Of a DNA stretch of 64,000 nucleotides, positions 54,135 to 63,428 are shown piece after piece. Both the position numbers and the translations under genes were made by a program. The number at the start of each line of letters is the position of its first letter. Positions within the stretch are counted from its first letter, which is position 1. The notes under the pieces were generated by a model. That model was not told the origin of the DNA and ran no database searches. It worked only from the letters and a program-made list of their open reading frames with translations. Source of the DNA: Luteibacter aegosomaticola (GTDB lineage Bacteria > Pseudomonadota > Gammaproteobacteria > Xanthomonadales > Rhodanobacteraceae); the NCBI RefSeq assembly GCF_023078475.1, contig NZ_CP095741.1:3720001-3784000 (forward strand). Reading direction: 5' to 3'.

Positions 54135-55177
54135 ATCGTTTCGCCGAAGAACTGCTCCGCTGGTTTGATCACCACGGACGCAAGGACTTGCCCTGGCAGC
54201 ACCCGCGCGATGCGTATCGGGTGTGGCTCTCGGAGATCATGCTCCAGCAGACCCAGGTCGTTACCGTCATTGGCTATTTCCAGCGCTTTGTCGAGCGCTT
54301 GCCCACGTTGCGGGACCTTGCCACCGCGGATGAGGACACCGTCCTCGCGCTATGGTCTGGCCTGGGGTATTACCGCCGCGCACGGTTCCTCCATCGCGCC
54401 GCGCAGCTTTGCGTCGAGCAGCATGGTGGTGAACTGCCCCGTGAGCTGAATGCCTTGATGGCGTTACCGGGCATCGGCCGATCTACAGCCGGCGCGATCC
54501 TCGCCCAGGCCTATGGGCTTCGCTTCCCGATCCTCGATGGCAACGTCAAGCGCGTCCTCACGCGCTATCACGGCATTGCCGGATTCCCGGGCGAGAGCGC
54601 GATTGAGAAGCGCCTTTGGGTCCACGCTGATGAACACACCCCGGCGACACGTACCGCGGACTACACGCAGGCCATCATGGATCTGGGTGCGACGGTCTGT
54701 GTACGCAGCAAGCCCGCTTGCCTGCTTTGCCCGCAGGCAGCGACCTGCGTGGCCCACCGCGATGGTCTCGTAGCTGTGTTGCCAACGGCAAAGCCCGGCA
54801 AGAAGATCCCAACGCGATCGGTGGCCATGCTGTTGCTACGCGATGCGAGTGGGCGCGTCCTGCTCGAACGCCGCGGGGCTACCGGCGTCTGGTCTGGACT
54901 GTGGAGTCTTCCAGAAGCCGTGGATGCCGATAGCGCGCCGAAGGCCGCGGCAGCCATCGCGCGCGTGGGTGCGCCCGATCCCCTGCCCGCCTTTACCCAT
55001 GTGTTCAGCCATTACCGGCTGGACGTTTCCCCCATCCTGTTCGACCATGCCGCCCCTCGCGCACGCGTGGCCGAAGGCACCCAAAGGCGCTGGTGCGCGC
55101 CTGCCGATCTGGCCGACCTGGGCTTGCCGGCCCCCGTGCGCACCCTGCTCGACAATCTCCCGGAGATATCCCCATGA
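54131..55177 (+). CDS. mutY: A/G-specific adenine DNA glycosylase MutY
   Basis: MutY removes adenine paired with 8-oxoguanine. The 348-residue protein has catalytic E36 ([11 protein letters not shown]), a helix-hairpin-helix ([16 protein letters not shown]), catalytic D136 (ILDGNVKRV), the iron-sulfur motif C190-X6-C197-X2-C200-X5-C206, and a C-terminal NUDIX-like domain that reads 8-oxoG. It starts with GTG overlapping the AsmA-like gene and overlaps yggX by 4 bp, matching the widespread mutY-yggX pairing. Confidence 0.97.
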   Translation: MNRFAEELLRWFDHHGRKDLPWQHPRDAYRVWLSEIMLQQTQVVTVIGYFQRFVERLPTLRDLATADEDTVLALWSGLGYYRRARFLHRAAQLCVEQHGGELPRELNALMALPGIGRSTAGAILAQAYGLRFPILDGNVKRVLTRYHGIAGFPGESAIEKRLWVHADEHTPATRTADYTQAIMDLGATVCVRSKPACLLCPQAATCVAHRDGLVAVLPTAKPGKKIPTRSVAMLLLRDASGRVLLERRGATGVWSGLWSLPEAVDADSAPKAAAAIARVGAPDPLPAFTHVFSHYRLDVSPILFDHAAPRARVAEGTQRRWCAPADLADLGLPAPVRTLLDNLPEISP

Positions 55178-55452
55178 GCCACATGGTTCACTGCGTAAAG
55201 CTCGGCCGTGATGCCGAAGGCCTCGATTTCGCCCCGTGGCCGGGCGAGCTTGGCAAGCGCATCTACGACAACGTGTCGAAGGAAGCCTGGGCCCAGTGGC
55301 TCGCGCATCAGACCATGCTGATCAATGAGATGCGCCTTTCGCCGCTGGACCCGAAGACCCGCACTTTTCTCTCGGGCGAAATGGAGAAGTATTTCTTTGG
55401 CGGCGATGTCACCCAACCCGCCGGCTACGTGCCGCCGGATGAAAAGGCTTGA
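55174..55452 (+). CDS. yggX: Probable Fe(2+)-trafficking protein, YggX family
   Basis: This 92-residue protein begins [18 protein letters not shown] with the conserved Cys near the N-terminus, followed by PPWPG-like [33 protein letters not shown] and [15 protein letters not shown]. YggX proteins protect iron-sulfur enzymes and act with MutY in oxidative-damage defence. The ATG at 55174 overlaps the mutY stop. Confidence 0.96.
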   Translation: MSHMVHCVKLGRDAEGLDFAPWPGELGKRIYDNVSKEAWAQWLAHQTMLINEMRLSPLDPKTRTFLSGEMEKYFFGGDVTQPAGYVPPDEKA

Positions 55453-55477
55453 CGCCGGGCCCACTACCCGATTTAAT
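55449..55477 (+). promoter_or_regulatory. Sigma-70 promoter of tRNA-Phe
   Basis: TTGACG (55449-55454) and TTTAAT (55472-55477) are separated by 17 bp. The -35 box overlaps the yggX stop codon. The start of transcription would be about 35 nt before the mature tRNA. Confidence 0.8.
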
Positions 55478-55518
55478 ACGCGGCTCCACACGCCGCAACG
55501 GATACTGCAGGCACTAGT

Positions 55519-55594
55519 GGCTCGGTAGCTCAGTTGGTAGAGCAGGGGATTGAAAATCCCCGTGTCGGCGGTTCGATTCCGTCCCGAGCCACCA
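55519..55594 (+). tRNA. tRNA-Phe (GAA)
   Basis: This 76-nt cloverleaf has an acceptor stem GGCTCGG/CCGAGCC, anticodon loop TTGAAAA with anticodon GAA at 55552-55554, T-loop GGTTCGATTCC and an encoded 3' CCA. A terminator follows 9 bp later. Confidence 0.98.
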
Positions 55595-55603
55595 TTTCTT
55601 TTG

Positions 55604-55630
55604 AAAGCCCGCTCCTTGAGCGGGCTTTTT
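55604..55630 (+). terminator. Rho-independent terminator of tRNA-Phe
   Basis: AAAGCCCGCTC (55604-55614), a 3-nt loop, and GAGCGGGCTTT (55618-55628) form an 11-bp stem followed by further T. Confidence 0.92.
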
Positions 55631-55812
55631 CTTTTCTACGGCCCCCCTAACCTTGGCCGCCGCGGTCGCCCACCCCAAATGCGGTAAACCACCACACCGC
55701 TGACTGCGGGTGGCTTACACGCAACTCGGTGAATGCCTACATACCTAAACCCGTCAACGTGGCATCGTGCTGCCTCATCGAAAAGACGAGCCACCACACG
55801 CCGGGGAAACAC

Positions 55813-56412
55813 ATGGACGCCGAGCTTGCATACGCTTACCAGCCTATCGCTACGAAGCTATCGGCCGAGCCTGGCGATGTGGCCCACGGCCCCTACGAGC
55901 CCTACGAAACACCTAGCCTTGAGGCAGATAACCCTATGCTGGAAATCGTACTTCGCAGCATCGACAACCAGCTGCACTCCATCAACAAACGCCTTGGCGA
56001 CATCGATAAGCGTTTCGACGGCATCGATAAGCGTTTCGACGGCATCGACAAGCGTTTCGACGGCATCGACAAGCGCTTCGACGGCATCGACAAGCGTTTC
56101 GACGGGATCGATGCACGCCTTGGCAAGATGGATACGCGCTTCGAAAAGGTCGAGCAGAGCGTCAGCCTATTGGGCGAACGCATGGCTCGCGTCGAAGAAG
56201 CGACCAAAGGCCTTGCCGAATGGCGGTCGGACATGAGCGCCCGTACCGCGGACCTATCCACGCAGATTAGCGTGCTCGCTTGCCGGATTCAGGCGATGCC
56301 CTCGTGGAAGACGCTTGGTTTAGCCGCCAGCGCAACCACCGCTGCCATAGGCGCCGCAGGAACATGGCTCGTGCAGGGCGGCGCAAAAAAAGTGGCGCGC
56401 TGGTTCGAATAG
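55813..56412 (+). CDS. Heptad-repeat coiled-coil protein with C-terminal membrane anchor
   Basis: This 199-residue protein of unknown function has an N-terminal 45 residues without clear structure. A coiled coil (about 45-160) follows, whose core is five tandem copies of KRFDGID encoded by a 21-bp DNA repeat. A single hydrophobic helix lies near the C-terminus (about 166-188), with a short basic tail. The topology suggests a tail-anchored cytoplasmic coiled coil. The ATG at 55813 has a GGGG 7 nt upstream; GTG at 55729 would add 28 residues. It lies 180 bp beyond the tRNA-Phe terminator. Confidence 0.75.
   Translation: MDAELAYAYQPIATKLSAEPGDVAHGPYEPYETPSLEADNPMLEIVLRSIDNQLHSINKRLGDIDKRFDGIDKRFDGIDKRFDGIDKRFDGIDKRFDGIDARLGKMDTRFEKVEQSVSLLGERMARVEEATKGLAEWRSDMSARTADLSTQISVLACRIQAMPSWKTLGLAASATTAAIGAAGTWLVQGGAKKVARWFE
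55996..56121. repeat. 21-bp tandem repeat, about six units
   Basis: The unit is GACGGCATCGACAAGCGTTTC with C/T variation at third positions. Four near-perfect units span 56017-56100, flanked by a variant unit on each side (55996-56016 and 56101-56121). Each unit encodes one heptad (DGIDKRF), so a change in copy number would lengthen or shorten the coiled coil in register. Confidence 0.92.
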
Positions 56413-56427
56413 CGCGCCCGGGGAGCC

Positions 56428-56874
56428 TCAGCCCTCGACGTCCCTGCCCGCCTGCGCAGCGCAGGTTCGCAGGGCGTCATCGACGATGGCCATTTCATCC
56501 TGCACGGTGCCTGGCGTCGACCGAAGCAGGCTGGTGACTCGAGTGTCCATGGCGGCACGCAGGCGATCACGCGCTTCCTGGCCGCAAGGGGTGCGCGGCT
56601 TCCACGCGCTGACCGCGTCCGCTTGCTGCTTGAGCACCCCAATGGCGGCCTCGCGCTGATCGGGCGCCGCCGCGGCGGCCCGCGCGACCTGTGCGCGCCA
56701 ATCCCCGACCACGCCATGCAGGTCAGCCCCATCGGCGGTAATCGCCGCCGCGTCGCGCTGCCGGGCACCATGGGAGGCCGTCAGCGCAAGGATCAACGTG
56801 GTGACCGATGCGAGGAACGCGATGCCGACGACGATGACGACGGTACGGCGGCCGTTGGATTTCTGCTCCGCCAT
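56428..56874 (-). CDS. Small membrane-anchored protein of unknown function
   Basis: This 148-residue protein has a basic N-terminus (MAEQKSNGRR), one membrane helix (about 11-32) and a helical Ala/Asp-rich extracytoplasmic part with two Cys (TPCGQEARDRL, DDALRTCAAQ) that could form a disulfide. It is convergent with the coiled-coil gene, only 15 bp apart. No family is recognised. Confidence 0.7.
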   Translation of the reverse strand: MAEQKSNGRRTVVIVVGIAFLASVTTLILALTASHGARQRDAAAITADGADLHGVVGDWRAQVARAAAAAPDQREAAIGVLKQQADAVSAWKPRTPCGQEARDRLRAAMDTRVTSLLRSTPGTVQDEMAIVDDALRTCAAQAGRDVEG

Positions 56875-57047
56875 GGCGGGCTCCTGCGAGGATTCAGGCC
56901 GCCATTGTGCCTCACGCCCCCTGCCTCCGCCGCCTCCGACCGCCGTTCGCGACGAAATGCCCCAGCGCGCGGACCGTGACCTCGGTAACGCGCGAGTGCC
57001 ACGTTACGTCGCTATAGTCGGGAGCTTCTCCACAGGAAGCCGACCGC

Positions 57048-57881
57048 ATGCTTCGTTTGCGCAACCTCGCCCTCCTCGCCGCATTGGCCGCCGTTTTCGC
57101 TGGCCCCGTGGCCGCCGACGACCTGAAGGTCATGTCCTTCAATGTCCGCACGATTACCGGTCCCGATGGCCCGAACCGCTGGGAGATGCGCAAGGATCTC
57201 TTCGCCGACACCATCCGCCAGATGGATCCCGATGTAATCGGCACCCAGGAACTGGCCCAGCAGCAAGGTGACGACACGGTCGCGCGCCTGCCCCAATTCG
57301 CCTGGTTCGGCCGGGATCGCTTTGGCGGCCACAAAGACGAACACATGGGCATCTTCTACCGGAAGGATCGCCTTAAGCTCATTAAATCCGGCGATTTCTG
57401 GCTTTCGGATACACCGGACAAAGTCGCCAGCATCACCTGGGGCAATATTTTTCCGCGCATGGTGAACTGGGCTTTGTTCGAACGCCTCTCCGACCACAAA
57501 CGCTTCTATCTGCTGGATACGCACTACCCATACCGCGACAACGATGAAGATGCGCGGACCAAGTCGGCGCACGAGATGGCGGAATGGGTAAAGAAGCTCC
57601 CGGCAGGCACGCCGGTGGTCATCACGGGCGATTTCAATACGGGCCCCGATAGCGAAGCCCACCGCATGCTGACGGCTACGTTCAAGGATGCATGGATGAC
57701 GGCCCCCGAGAAGAAGGGGCCGGAGGAAACCTTCCATAACTTCACCGGGCAGGCAACCAAGCGTATCGACTGGATCCTGTATCGCGGGCTCGAGCCGAAG
57801 CGCGTCGAGACGATCACGATCTCAAAGGATGGGCGGTATCCGTCCGATCACTTCCCCGTTCAAGCCGACTTCGCGCTCTGA
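57048..57881 (+). CDS. Secreted endonuclease/exonuclease/phosphatase family protein
   Basis: This 277-residue protein has a signal peptide (LRNLALLAALAAVFAGPVAA) and the full set of EEP motifs: SFNVR, GTQEL (metal Glu), THYPY, GDFNTGPDSEAHR (catalytic Asp/Asn), RIDWILYRG and SDHFPV (catalytic His). Secreted members cleave phosphodiesters or inositol phosphates; the substrate is not evident. Its last 68 bp overlap the 3' end of the convergent acyltransferase gene. The start at 57048 follows an AGGAAG about 8 nt upstream. Confidence 0.88.
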   Translation: MLRLRNLALLAALAAVFAGPVAADDLKVMSFNVRTITGPDGPNRWEMRKDLFADTIRQMDPDVIGTQELAQQQGDDTVARLPQFAWFGRDRFGGHKDEHMGIFYRKDRLKLIKSGDFWLSDTPDKVASITWGNIFPRMVNWALFERLSDHKRFYLLDTHYPYRDNDEDARTKSAHEMAEWVKKLPAGTPVVITGDFNTGPDSEAHRMLTATFKDAWMTAPEKKGPEETFHNFTGQATKRIDWILYRGLEPKRVETITISKDGRYPSDHFPVQADFAL

Positions 57882-59145
57882 AGCCAGCGTGCCCGTGCAG
57901 GAGCGGCCCAGGGCCGCTCCTGCCGATGTAGCGAAAGCGCGTGGGCATGCGGTTGCGTGGCGTGCCGGGGAAAACCTTCTGCGATAGCTGGATGCCCCAG
58001 CGGTCGAACGAACGATCGAACAGCAGCGCGGCGGCGATGACGACCACAAAGGTGACAGGTAAGGTGACGAGAGCCGCCGCCACCGGATCGAGCGCCAGCC
58101 GCCCCGCGAGCACGGTATAGAACCACGCGGAGAAGCTCAGCAGGATGGGCAGGTGCACGAGGTAAAAGGCGTAAGAAATGCGCCCCATGAACTGTGCCGC
58201 CCTCCCCTGCAGCACGCGATCGAACAGGCCGCAACGAACGACGTAAAGCAGCATCACGCCACCCGCGACGTTGAACGCCGCTTTGCGCACGTTGTCGTCG
58301 AGGGGGAGCACACGGGTCCAGTCGTACCACGGCGATACGTCGAAGCCGCCGCAAACAACGGCCGCGGCGACCAGGCCGGCAAGCAATGGCCTGGACCGGG
58401 CAAGCGGCACTTCCCCAACGTGGCTACCGATAAGAAAGGCAGCGTAGTAAGGCCAATCGTTCGGAAAGAACCATCCCAACATGCCCATCGCCATAGCAAG
58501 ACACAGCACTTGCTGTAGGAGGGCGCTCGCGCGCGATGCTCCCGTTACCTCAAGCGCGCTGTCACGCGGCCGTACTGCAAGCGCCCGGTATGCGAATACG
58601 AAAAGCGAGCCGAGCAGCTCAATCTTCATCGTCCACAAGGTGGGATTGAACCGCGACCATCCGCCGAGAATGGTGCCGTATACACCGTCACGTAGCGCTT
58701 CCAGCAGGTCGGGCGGCTTTTTCCAGAAGTCCGCCAGCCATGTCGAACCGGACAGCGCACCCGCCTCCCGCGCATGGCTCCAGCCCAACGCCATGACGAC
58801 CCACGCGAACATCACCGAGCCGAAGATCGGCACGCCCAGCCGCAGATAGCGCCGCGAGGCCCGCAAACGCACCACCGAAAGATCGCCGGAGACGAGGAAG
58901 GCTTTGGTCAGCACATACCCGCTGAGCACGAAGAAAATGCAGACGGCGAACTGGCCGTTCCACAGCACGGATAGCGGCTGGAACGCGAGAACATGTTCAA
59001 CCACCCCGTGCATGGCGCCAGGCGTCGTCGTGTCCGGATAGATGTAGGCAAAGCCGCCGGGCAGGAATGCCAGGCACAGGTGGCAGAGCAACACATTGAC
59101 CGCGGCCAGGCCGCGCAGGCCATCGGCGGAAAGGTCTTTGCGCAT
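57814..59145 (-). CDS. Acyltransferase 3 family membrane protein
   Basis: This 443-residue integral membrane protein has about ten helices. It begins with the family signature DLSADGLRGLAAVNVLLCHL and has FFVLSGYVLTKAF soon after; such enzymes acylate sugars of surface polysaccharides. Two parts look added: residues SALEVTGASRASALLQQ in the middle are encoded by a REP-like sequence (58514-58544), and the last 35 or so residues are read through a REP hairpin and the antisense strand of the neighbouring EEP gene. The tail from about residue 405 is therefore probably not family sequence. The ATG is at 59145 (MRKDLSADG). Confidence 0.87.
   Translation of the reverse strand: MRKDLSADGLRGLAAVNVLLCHLCLAFLPGGFAYIYPDTTTPGAMHGVVEHVLAFQPLSVLWNGQFAVCIFFVLSGYVLTKAFLVSGDLSVVRLRASRRYLRLGVPIFGSVMFAWVVMALGWSHAREAGALSGSTWLADFWKKPPDLLEALRDGVYGTILGGWSRFNPTLWTMKIELLGSLFVFAYRALAVRPRDSALEVTGASRASALLQQVLCLAMAMGMLGWFFPNDWPYYAAFLIGSHVGEVPLARSRPLLAGLVAAAVVCGGFDVSPWYDWTRVLPLDDNVRKAAFNVAGGVMLLYVVRCGLFDRVLQGRAAQFMGRISYAFYLVHLPILLSFSAWFYTVLAGRLALDPVAAALVTLPVTFVVVIAAALLFDRSFDRWGIQLSQKVFPGTPRNRMPTRFRYIGRSGPGPLLHGHAGFRARSRLERGSDRTDTAHPLRS
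57897..57923. repeat. REP-like hairpin at the convergent gene ends
   Basis: GCAGGAGCGGCCC and GGGCCGCTCCTGC pair perfectly around a single A. It lies 16 bp beyond the EEP gene stop and inside the 3' part of the acyltransferase reading frame. It uses GCAGGAGCG in place of GTAGGAGCG, as does the left arm of the 14.9-kb REPIN. Confidence 0.8.
58514..58544. repeat. Degenerate REP inside the acyltransferase gene
   Basis: The segment starts TGTAGGAGGGCGCTCGCGCG and ends with CGATGCTCCCG, a diverged REP. It is translated on the minus strand as GASRASALLQQ, between two predicted membrane helices. Confidence 0.6.
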
Positions 59146-59313
59146 CGATCTTCCGGCTGCGAAAACGACCATACAAACAGCCCCGGCTTGGCCCTTGGGT
59201 GAACAGGGGGCTAGCTCGTTGGGGAACCTTCGGGAAGATCAAACCTGCGTGATGGCTTGCGGGCCGGAGGGCGTGAGGTGATAGTCGCAATATCTTCCGG
59301 GGAGGTAGGGCCC

Positions 59314-60330
59314 ATGCGCCGTCTGTTTACGTTGCTGTTGCTCGTTTTCACCGTGCTCGCGGCCCAAGCCGCGCCGCCGCCGTCGTACTTTGATAACACT
59401 GGCCACGACGACACCCTGTCGGGTGGCGTAAAAATGATCACGATCAATACACCCAAGGGAAAATTCAGGGTGTGGACCAAGCGGGTGGGCAATAACCCGA
59501 CGATCAAGGTCCTGCTGCTGCATGGCGGCCCGGGTGCGACCCACGAGTACTTCGAGGCGTTCGACAGCTATTTTCCCGGTGCGGGCATCGAGTATTACTA
59601 CTACGACCAGCTCGGCTCGGCGTTCAGTGACAAGCCCACCGACGAATCGCTGTGGGATACCCCGCGCTTCGTCGAGGAAGTGGAGCAGGTGCGCCAGGCA
59701 CTGCACCTGGACAAGGACAACTTCTACCTGCTCGGCCATTCCTGGGGCGGCGTGCTGGCCATCGAGTACGCGCTTAAGTACCAGCAACACCTGAAGGGCC
59801 TGATCATCTCCAACATGGTCGACAGCATCCCGGCCTACAACGTCTACGCGAAGACCGTGCTCATGCCGGCCATGGATCCGAAGAAGCTGGCCGAAGTGCA
59901 GCGGATGGAACGCGAGCACAAGACCGACGACCCCGCCTACATGGCAATCCTGATGCCCATGCACTACGAGCAGCACGTGCTACGCATGCCCGCGGACCAA
60001 TGGCCCGAACCCGTCACCCGCTCGTTCGGCCATATCAACGAGCAGATCTATGTCTCCATGCAGGGCCCGAGCGAACTAGGTGCCAGCGGCAAGCTCCTGC
60101 ACTGGGACCGCAGCAAGGACCTGGCGAAGATCAAGGTACCTACCCTGGTCATCGGCGCCACGTACGACACGATGGATCCGAAGTACATGGAGGCCATGTC
60201 GAAGAGGCTGCCGAACGGGCACTTCCTCCTGTGCCCCAAGGGTGCCCACCTGGCCATGTACGACGACCAGCAGACGTATTTCACCGGGTTGGTGAAGTTC
60301 CTCAAGGATACGGACGCCGGGACGCACTGA
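59314..60330 (+). CDS. Secreted proline iminopeptidase-family hydrolase (S33)
   Basis: This 338-residue alpha/beta hydrolase has a signal peptide (MRRLFTLLLLVFTVLAAQA), the oxyanion motif HGGPG (70-74), nucleophile S143 in GHSWGG, and a catalytic His in CPKGAHLAMYDD. These are the marks of prolyl iminopeptidases, which release N-terminal proline. A periplasmic location is predicted. The ATG at 59314 has a strong GGGGAGG about 8 nt upstream. It is divergent from the acyltransferase gene with a 168-bp gap. Confidence 0.9.
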   Translation: MRRLFTLLLLVFTVLAAQAAPPPSYFDNTGHDDTLSGGVKMITINTPKGKFRVWTKRVGNNPTIKVLLLHGGPGATHEYFEAFDSYFPGAGIEYYYYDQLGSAFSDKPTDESLWDTPRFVEEVEQVRQALHLDKDNFYLLGHSWGGVLAIEYALKYQQHLKGLIISNMVDSIPAYNVYAKTVLMPAMDPKKLAEVQRMEREHKTDDPAYMAILMPMHYEQHVLRMPADQWPEPVTRSFGHINEQIYVSMQGPSELGASGKLLHWDRSKDLAKIKVPTLVIGATYDTMDPKYMEAMSKRLPNGHFLLCPKGAHLAMYDDQQTYFTGLVKFLKDTDAGTH

Positions 60331-60338
60331 GGGGCGAC

Positions 60339-60412
60339 ATCGCGCGCAAGCGCGCTCCTACCCCGGGTGGCGTAGCCCCCGGGACACCCACTGGGAGCGC
60401 GCCTGGGCGCGA
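60339..60412. repeat. REPIN between the S33 hydrolase gene and parC
   Basis: A REP (60339-60361, ATCGCGCGCAAGCGCGCTCC then TAC) and an inverted, slightly diverged REP (about 60392-60412) flank a 30-nt centre with its own CCCGGG/CCCGGG stem. It begins 8 bp beyond the upstream stop codon and can fold into a long hairpin, which may end that transcript before parC. Confidence 0.8.
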
Positions 60413-60516
60413 TGAGAGGCCGATGGGCTAGCACCAGTCTTCGCTCCTGAGACCTGTTTCTGGCACCATCCTCCGGTTAACGACGCGCCGCGGCGCGCTG
60501 CCGGATCGCTAAAACC

Positions 60517-62757
60517 ATGAATTTGCAAGCCAATTACGAACAGATCCCGCTCAAGGACTACGCCGAGCGCGCGTATCTCGACTATTCCATGTACGTGGTG
60601 CTGGACCGTGCCCTGCCGTTCATCGGCGACGGGCTGAAGCCGGTCCAGCGCCGCATCATCTATGCGATGAGCGAGCTCAGCCTGGGCGCCCAGGCCAAGC
60701 CGAAGAAGTCCGCCCGTACCATCGGCGACGTGATCGGCAAGTTCCACCCCCACGGCGATTCGGCCTGCTACGAGGCCATGGTGCTCATGGCCCAGCCGTT
60801 CTCGTACCGCTACCCGCTGGTGGACGGCCACGGCAACTTCGGCTCCTCGGACGATCCGAAGAGCTTCGCGGCCATGCGCTACACCGAGTCTCGCCTTACG
60901 CCGATCGCCGAGGTGCTCCTTTCGGAACTGGGTCACGGCACCACCGACTGGTCGCCGAACTTCGACGGCACGCTGGAAGAGCCCACCTGGCTCCCGGCCC
61001 GCGTGCCTCACGTCCTGCTGAACGGTTCCATGGGCATCGCCGTGGGCATGGCCACGGATATCCCGCCGCATAACCTGCGTGAGGTAGCCAGCGCCTGCAT
61101 CCGCCTGCTGGATGACCCCGAGGCCACCATCGCCGACCTGTGCGAGCACGTGCAGGGCCCGGACTACCCGACCAAGGCCGAGATCATCACGCCTCGCCGG
61201 GAGCTGGCCGCGATGTACCAGACCGGCGTCGGCTCGGTGCGTGCACGCGCCATCTATGAGCGCGATGACAGCAACATCGTCATCACTGCCCTGCCCCACC
61301 AGGTTTCGCCGTCCAAGATCCTCGAGCAGATCGCCGCGCAGATGCGCGCGAAGAAGCTCCCGATGATCGAAGACCTGCGCGACGAATCCGATCACGAAAA
61401 CCCGATCCGCCTTGTCATCGTGCCTCGCTCGAACCGCGTGGACGTGGACGAGATGATGCAGCACCTCTTCGCCACGACCGATCTGGAGAAGAGCTTCCGC
61501 ATCAACATGAACATGATCGGCCTGGATGGCCGCCCGCAGGTGAAGGATCTGAAGACGATTCTCACCGAGTGGCTGCGCTTCCGCACCGATACGGTGACCC
61601 GCCGCCTGAACCACCGCCTGGGCCGCGTGGAGCGCCGCCTGCACATGCTCGAAGCGCTGCGCATCGCCTACCTCAATCTCGATGAGGTGATCCGCATCGT
61701 CCGCACCGAGGACGAGCCGAAGCCGGTGCTCATGAGCCGCTTCCGCCTTGATGACGAGCAGGCCGATTACATCCTCGAAACCAAGCTGCGCCAGCTCGCG
61801 CGCCTGGAAGAGATGAAGATCACCGAGGAGCGCGACAAGCTCGAGGAAGAGCGTGCGCGCATCAATGTCCTGCTGAAGTCGCCGGCCAAGCTGAAAGGCC
61901 TGATCAAGGAAGAACTGCGCGCCGATGCCGAGAAGTTTGGTGACGAGCGCCGCTCGCCGCTGATCGAACGCACTGTCGCCCAGGCGCTGGACGAAAGCGC
62001 TCTGGTTGCGTCCGAGCCGGTGACGGTCGTGCTTTCCCAGAAGGGCTGGGTTCGCGCCGGCAAGGGCCACGATATCGACGGCGAGGCGCTGTCATACCGT
62101 GAAGGCGATGCACTCGCGGCCATCGCCCGCGCCCGCACCACGCAACAGGTCGCCTTTATCGATTCGACCGGCCGTGCGTACGCCACCCCCGCACACACCC
62201 TGCCCTCCGCCCGCGGCAACGGCGAACCGCTGACGGGCCGCTTCAGCCCGCCATCCGGCGCCCGTTTCGACGCGGTGGTGGCTGCGGATAACGACACGCG
62301 GATCATCCTTGCCACCGACTTCGGTTATGGCTTCGTGACCCGCTTCGAAGCGCTCACGGGCCGCCAGAAGGCCGGCAAGCAGATCATCTCGCTGAGCGAC
62401 GGCGCCCGCGTGCTGAACCCGGCCATTACCCCGGACCCCTCTCGGGATCGCATCGTCGTCGTTACCAGCGAGGGCCACCTGCTCATGTTCTCCGTGGCCG
62501 AGCTACCGGAACTCGACAAGGGCAAGGGCAACAAGCTCATCGAGATCCCGAAGGCCAAGCTGGCATCGGCTGAAGAGCGCGTCGTGGGCGTCGCCGTCGT
62601 CACCGAGGGGAAGGGCGAGGTCACCATGTACGCCGGCGCCCGCAAGCTCACGCTGAAGTGGGCCGACCTGGTGGAATACGGTGGCAGCCGCGCGACCCGT
62701 GGCGGCGTCCTGCCGCGCGGCCTGCGCCGCGTGGAGCGCATCGAAACCACGGGCTGA
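60517..62757 (+). CDS. parC: DNA topoisomerase IV subunit A
   Basis: ParC cuts and rejoins DNA to decatenate replicated chromosomes with ParE. The 746-residue protein has the breakage-reunion domain with catalytic Y122 ([10 protein letters not shown]) and the quinolone region [12 protein letters not shown], where S82 and E86 are the wild-type residues. The C-terminal beta-pinwheel is present but shorter than that of GyrA and lacks a GyrA box, which favours ParC. No parE lies nearby. A REP hairpin follows the stop. Confidence 0.96.
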   Translation: MNLQANYEQIPLKDYAERAYLDYSMYVVLDRALPFIGDGLKPVQRRIIYAMSELSLGAQAKPKKSARTIGDVIGKFHPHGDSACYEAMVLMAQPFSYRYPLVDGHGNFGSSDDPKSFAAMRYTESRLTPIAEVLLSELGHGTTDWSPNFDGTLEEPTWLPARVPHVLLNGSMGIAVGMATDIPPHNLREVASACIRLLDDPEATIADLCEHVQGPDYPTKAEIITPRRELAAMYQTGVGSVRARAIYERDDSNIVITALPHQVSPSKILEQIAAQMRAKKLPMIEDLRDESDHENPIRLVIVPRSNRVDVDEMMQHLFATTDLEKSFRINMNMIGLDGRPQVKDLKTILTEWLRFRTDTVTRRLNHRLGRVERRLHMLEALRIAYLNLDEVIRIVRTEDEPKPVLMSRFRLDDEQADYILETKLRQLARLEEMKITEERDKLEEERARINVLLKSPAKLKGLIKEELRADAEKFGDERRSPLIERTVAQALDESALVASEPVTVVLSQKGWVRAGKGHDIDGEALSYREGDALAAIARARTTQQVAFIDSTGRAYATPAHTLPSARGNGEPLTGRFSPPSGARFDAVVAADNDTRIILATDFGYGFVTRFEALTGRQKAGKQIISLSDGARVLNPAITPDPSRDRIVVVTSEGHLLMFSVAELPELDKGKGNKLIEIPKAKLASAEERVVGVAVVTEGKGEVTMYAGARKLTLKWADLVEYGGSRATRGGVLPRGLRRVERIETTG

Positions 62758-62766
62758 GCCTGAGTT

Positions 62767-62796
62767 CTGTAGGAGCGCGCAAGCGCGCTCCTACAG
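62767..62796. repeat. REP hairpin between parC and the NUDIX gene
   Basis: CTGTAGGAGCGCGC and its exact reverse complement flank an AA loop. It sits 9 bp after the parC stop and 7 bp before the convergent NUDIX gene stop, and may act as a bidirectional terminator. The stem and loop are the same as at 45714-45741. Confidence 0.9.
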
Positions 62797-62803
62797 AAGG
62801 CCA

Positions 62804-63292
62804 TTACAACCGGGTGTAGTTCCAGGACACCATGCGGCCATCCTTGTAGGGCATGACGCCATGGAACGGACGCGGATCGCCATCGAAGACGAGGGGAAGG
62901 AAGTTCCGGTCACCCTCCCACATGGGTAGCGCTTCAATCTGATCCGCACGCACCCATTCCAGTGAGCCCTCCGGATTTTCCGAAAGCGGCTCACCTTCGA
63001 AGCGGGTGATGACGAAGATAAACCCGAGCCAGTCTTCGCCGTTCTTGCCAAACCCCGGCCAGTTGAGCGTGCCGCGCAGGCTCATTTCCAGGCACTCGAT
63101 GCCCGCTTCTTCGCGTATCTCACGTCGCATGCAGGCGGCGATGTCTTCACCTGGCTCCATCTTTCCGCCGAGGCCGTTGTACTTGCCCAGGTGCTGGTCA
63201 TCCTTGCGGGCATTGCGATGGATCATCAGCACGCGCTGGCCATCAGGCGAGAGCACGTAGCCCAGGGTGGCGACAATTGGCGTATAGGGCAT
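62804..63292 (-). CDS. NUDIX hydrolase (8-oxo-dGTPase type)
   Basis: This 162-residue protein has a complete NUDIX box: GGKMEPGEDIAACMRREIREEAGIE (GX5EX7REUXEEXGU). The region after it (GTLNWPGFGKNGEDWLGFIFVITRFEGEP) and the C-terminal WNYTRL resemble the MutT/MTH1-like purine nucleotide sanitising group. The ATG at 63292 (MPYTPIVATLGYVL) is chosen; the longer in-frame reading lies in the divergent promoter region. Exact substrate unknown. Confidence 0.9.
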   Translation of the reverse strand: MPYTPIVATLGYVLSPDGQRVLMIHRNARKDDQHLGKYNGLGGKMEPGEDIAACMRREIREEAGIECLEMSLRGTLNWPGFGKNGEDWLGFIFVITRFEGEPLSENPEGSLEWVRADQIEALPMWEGDRNFLPLVFDGDPRPFHGVMPYKDGRMVSWNYTRL

Positions 63293-63428
63293 GGCGAGGG
63301 TGGCGGGGGATAAACCCCGGAGTTTACGCCTTCCCGGCATGCACCATGGATTTGCCCCGCGCCAGCCCTTGCACCACCCCCACCTGCCCGGCGAACATCG
63401 GTGGATGCCCCACCGCCGTATCCGCCGC

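Noticed and set aside
55519..56874. Genomic island at tRNA-Phe
   Set aside because: No integrase and no repeated tRNA 3' end were seen within the window; only two orphan genes lie there.
57013..57018. TATAGT as a -10 box for the EEP-family gene
   Set aside because: No acceptable -35 box is found 16-18 bp upstream, so it is not listed as a promoter.
60358..62070. Minus-strand frame of 570 codons opposite parC
   Set aside because: Shadow of parC with no recognisable domain.
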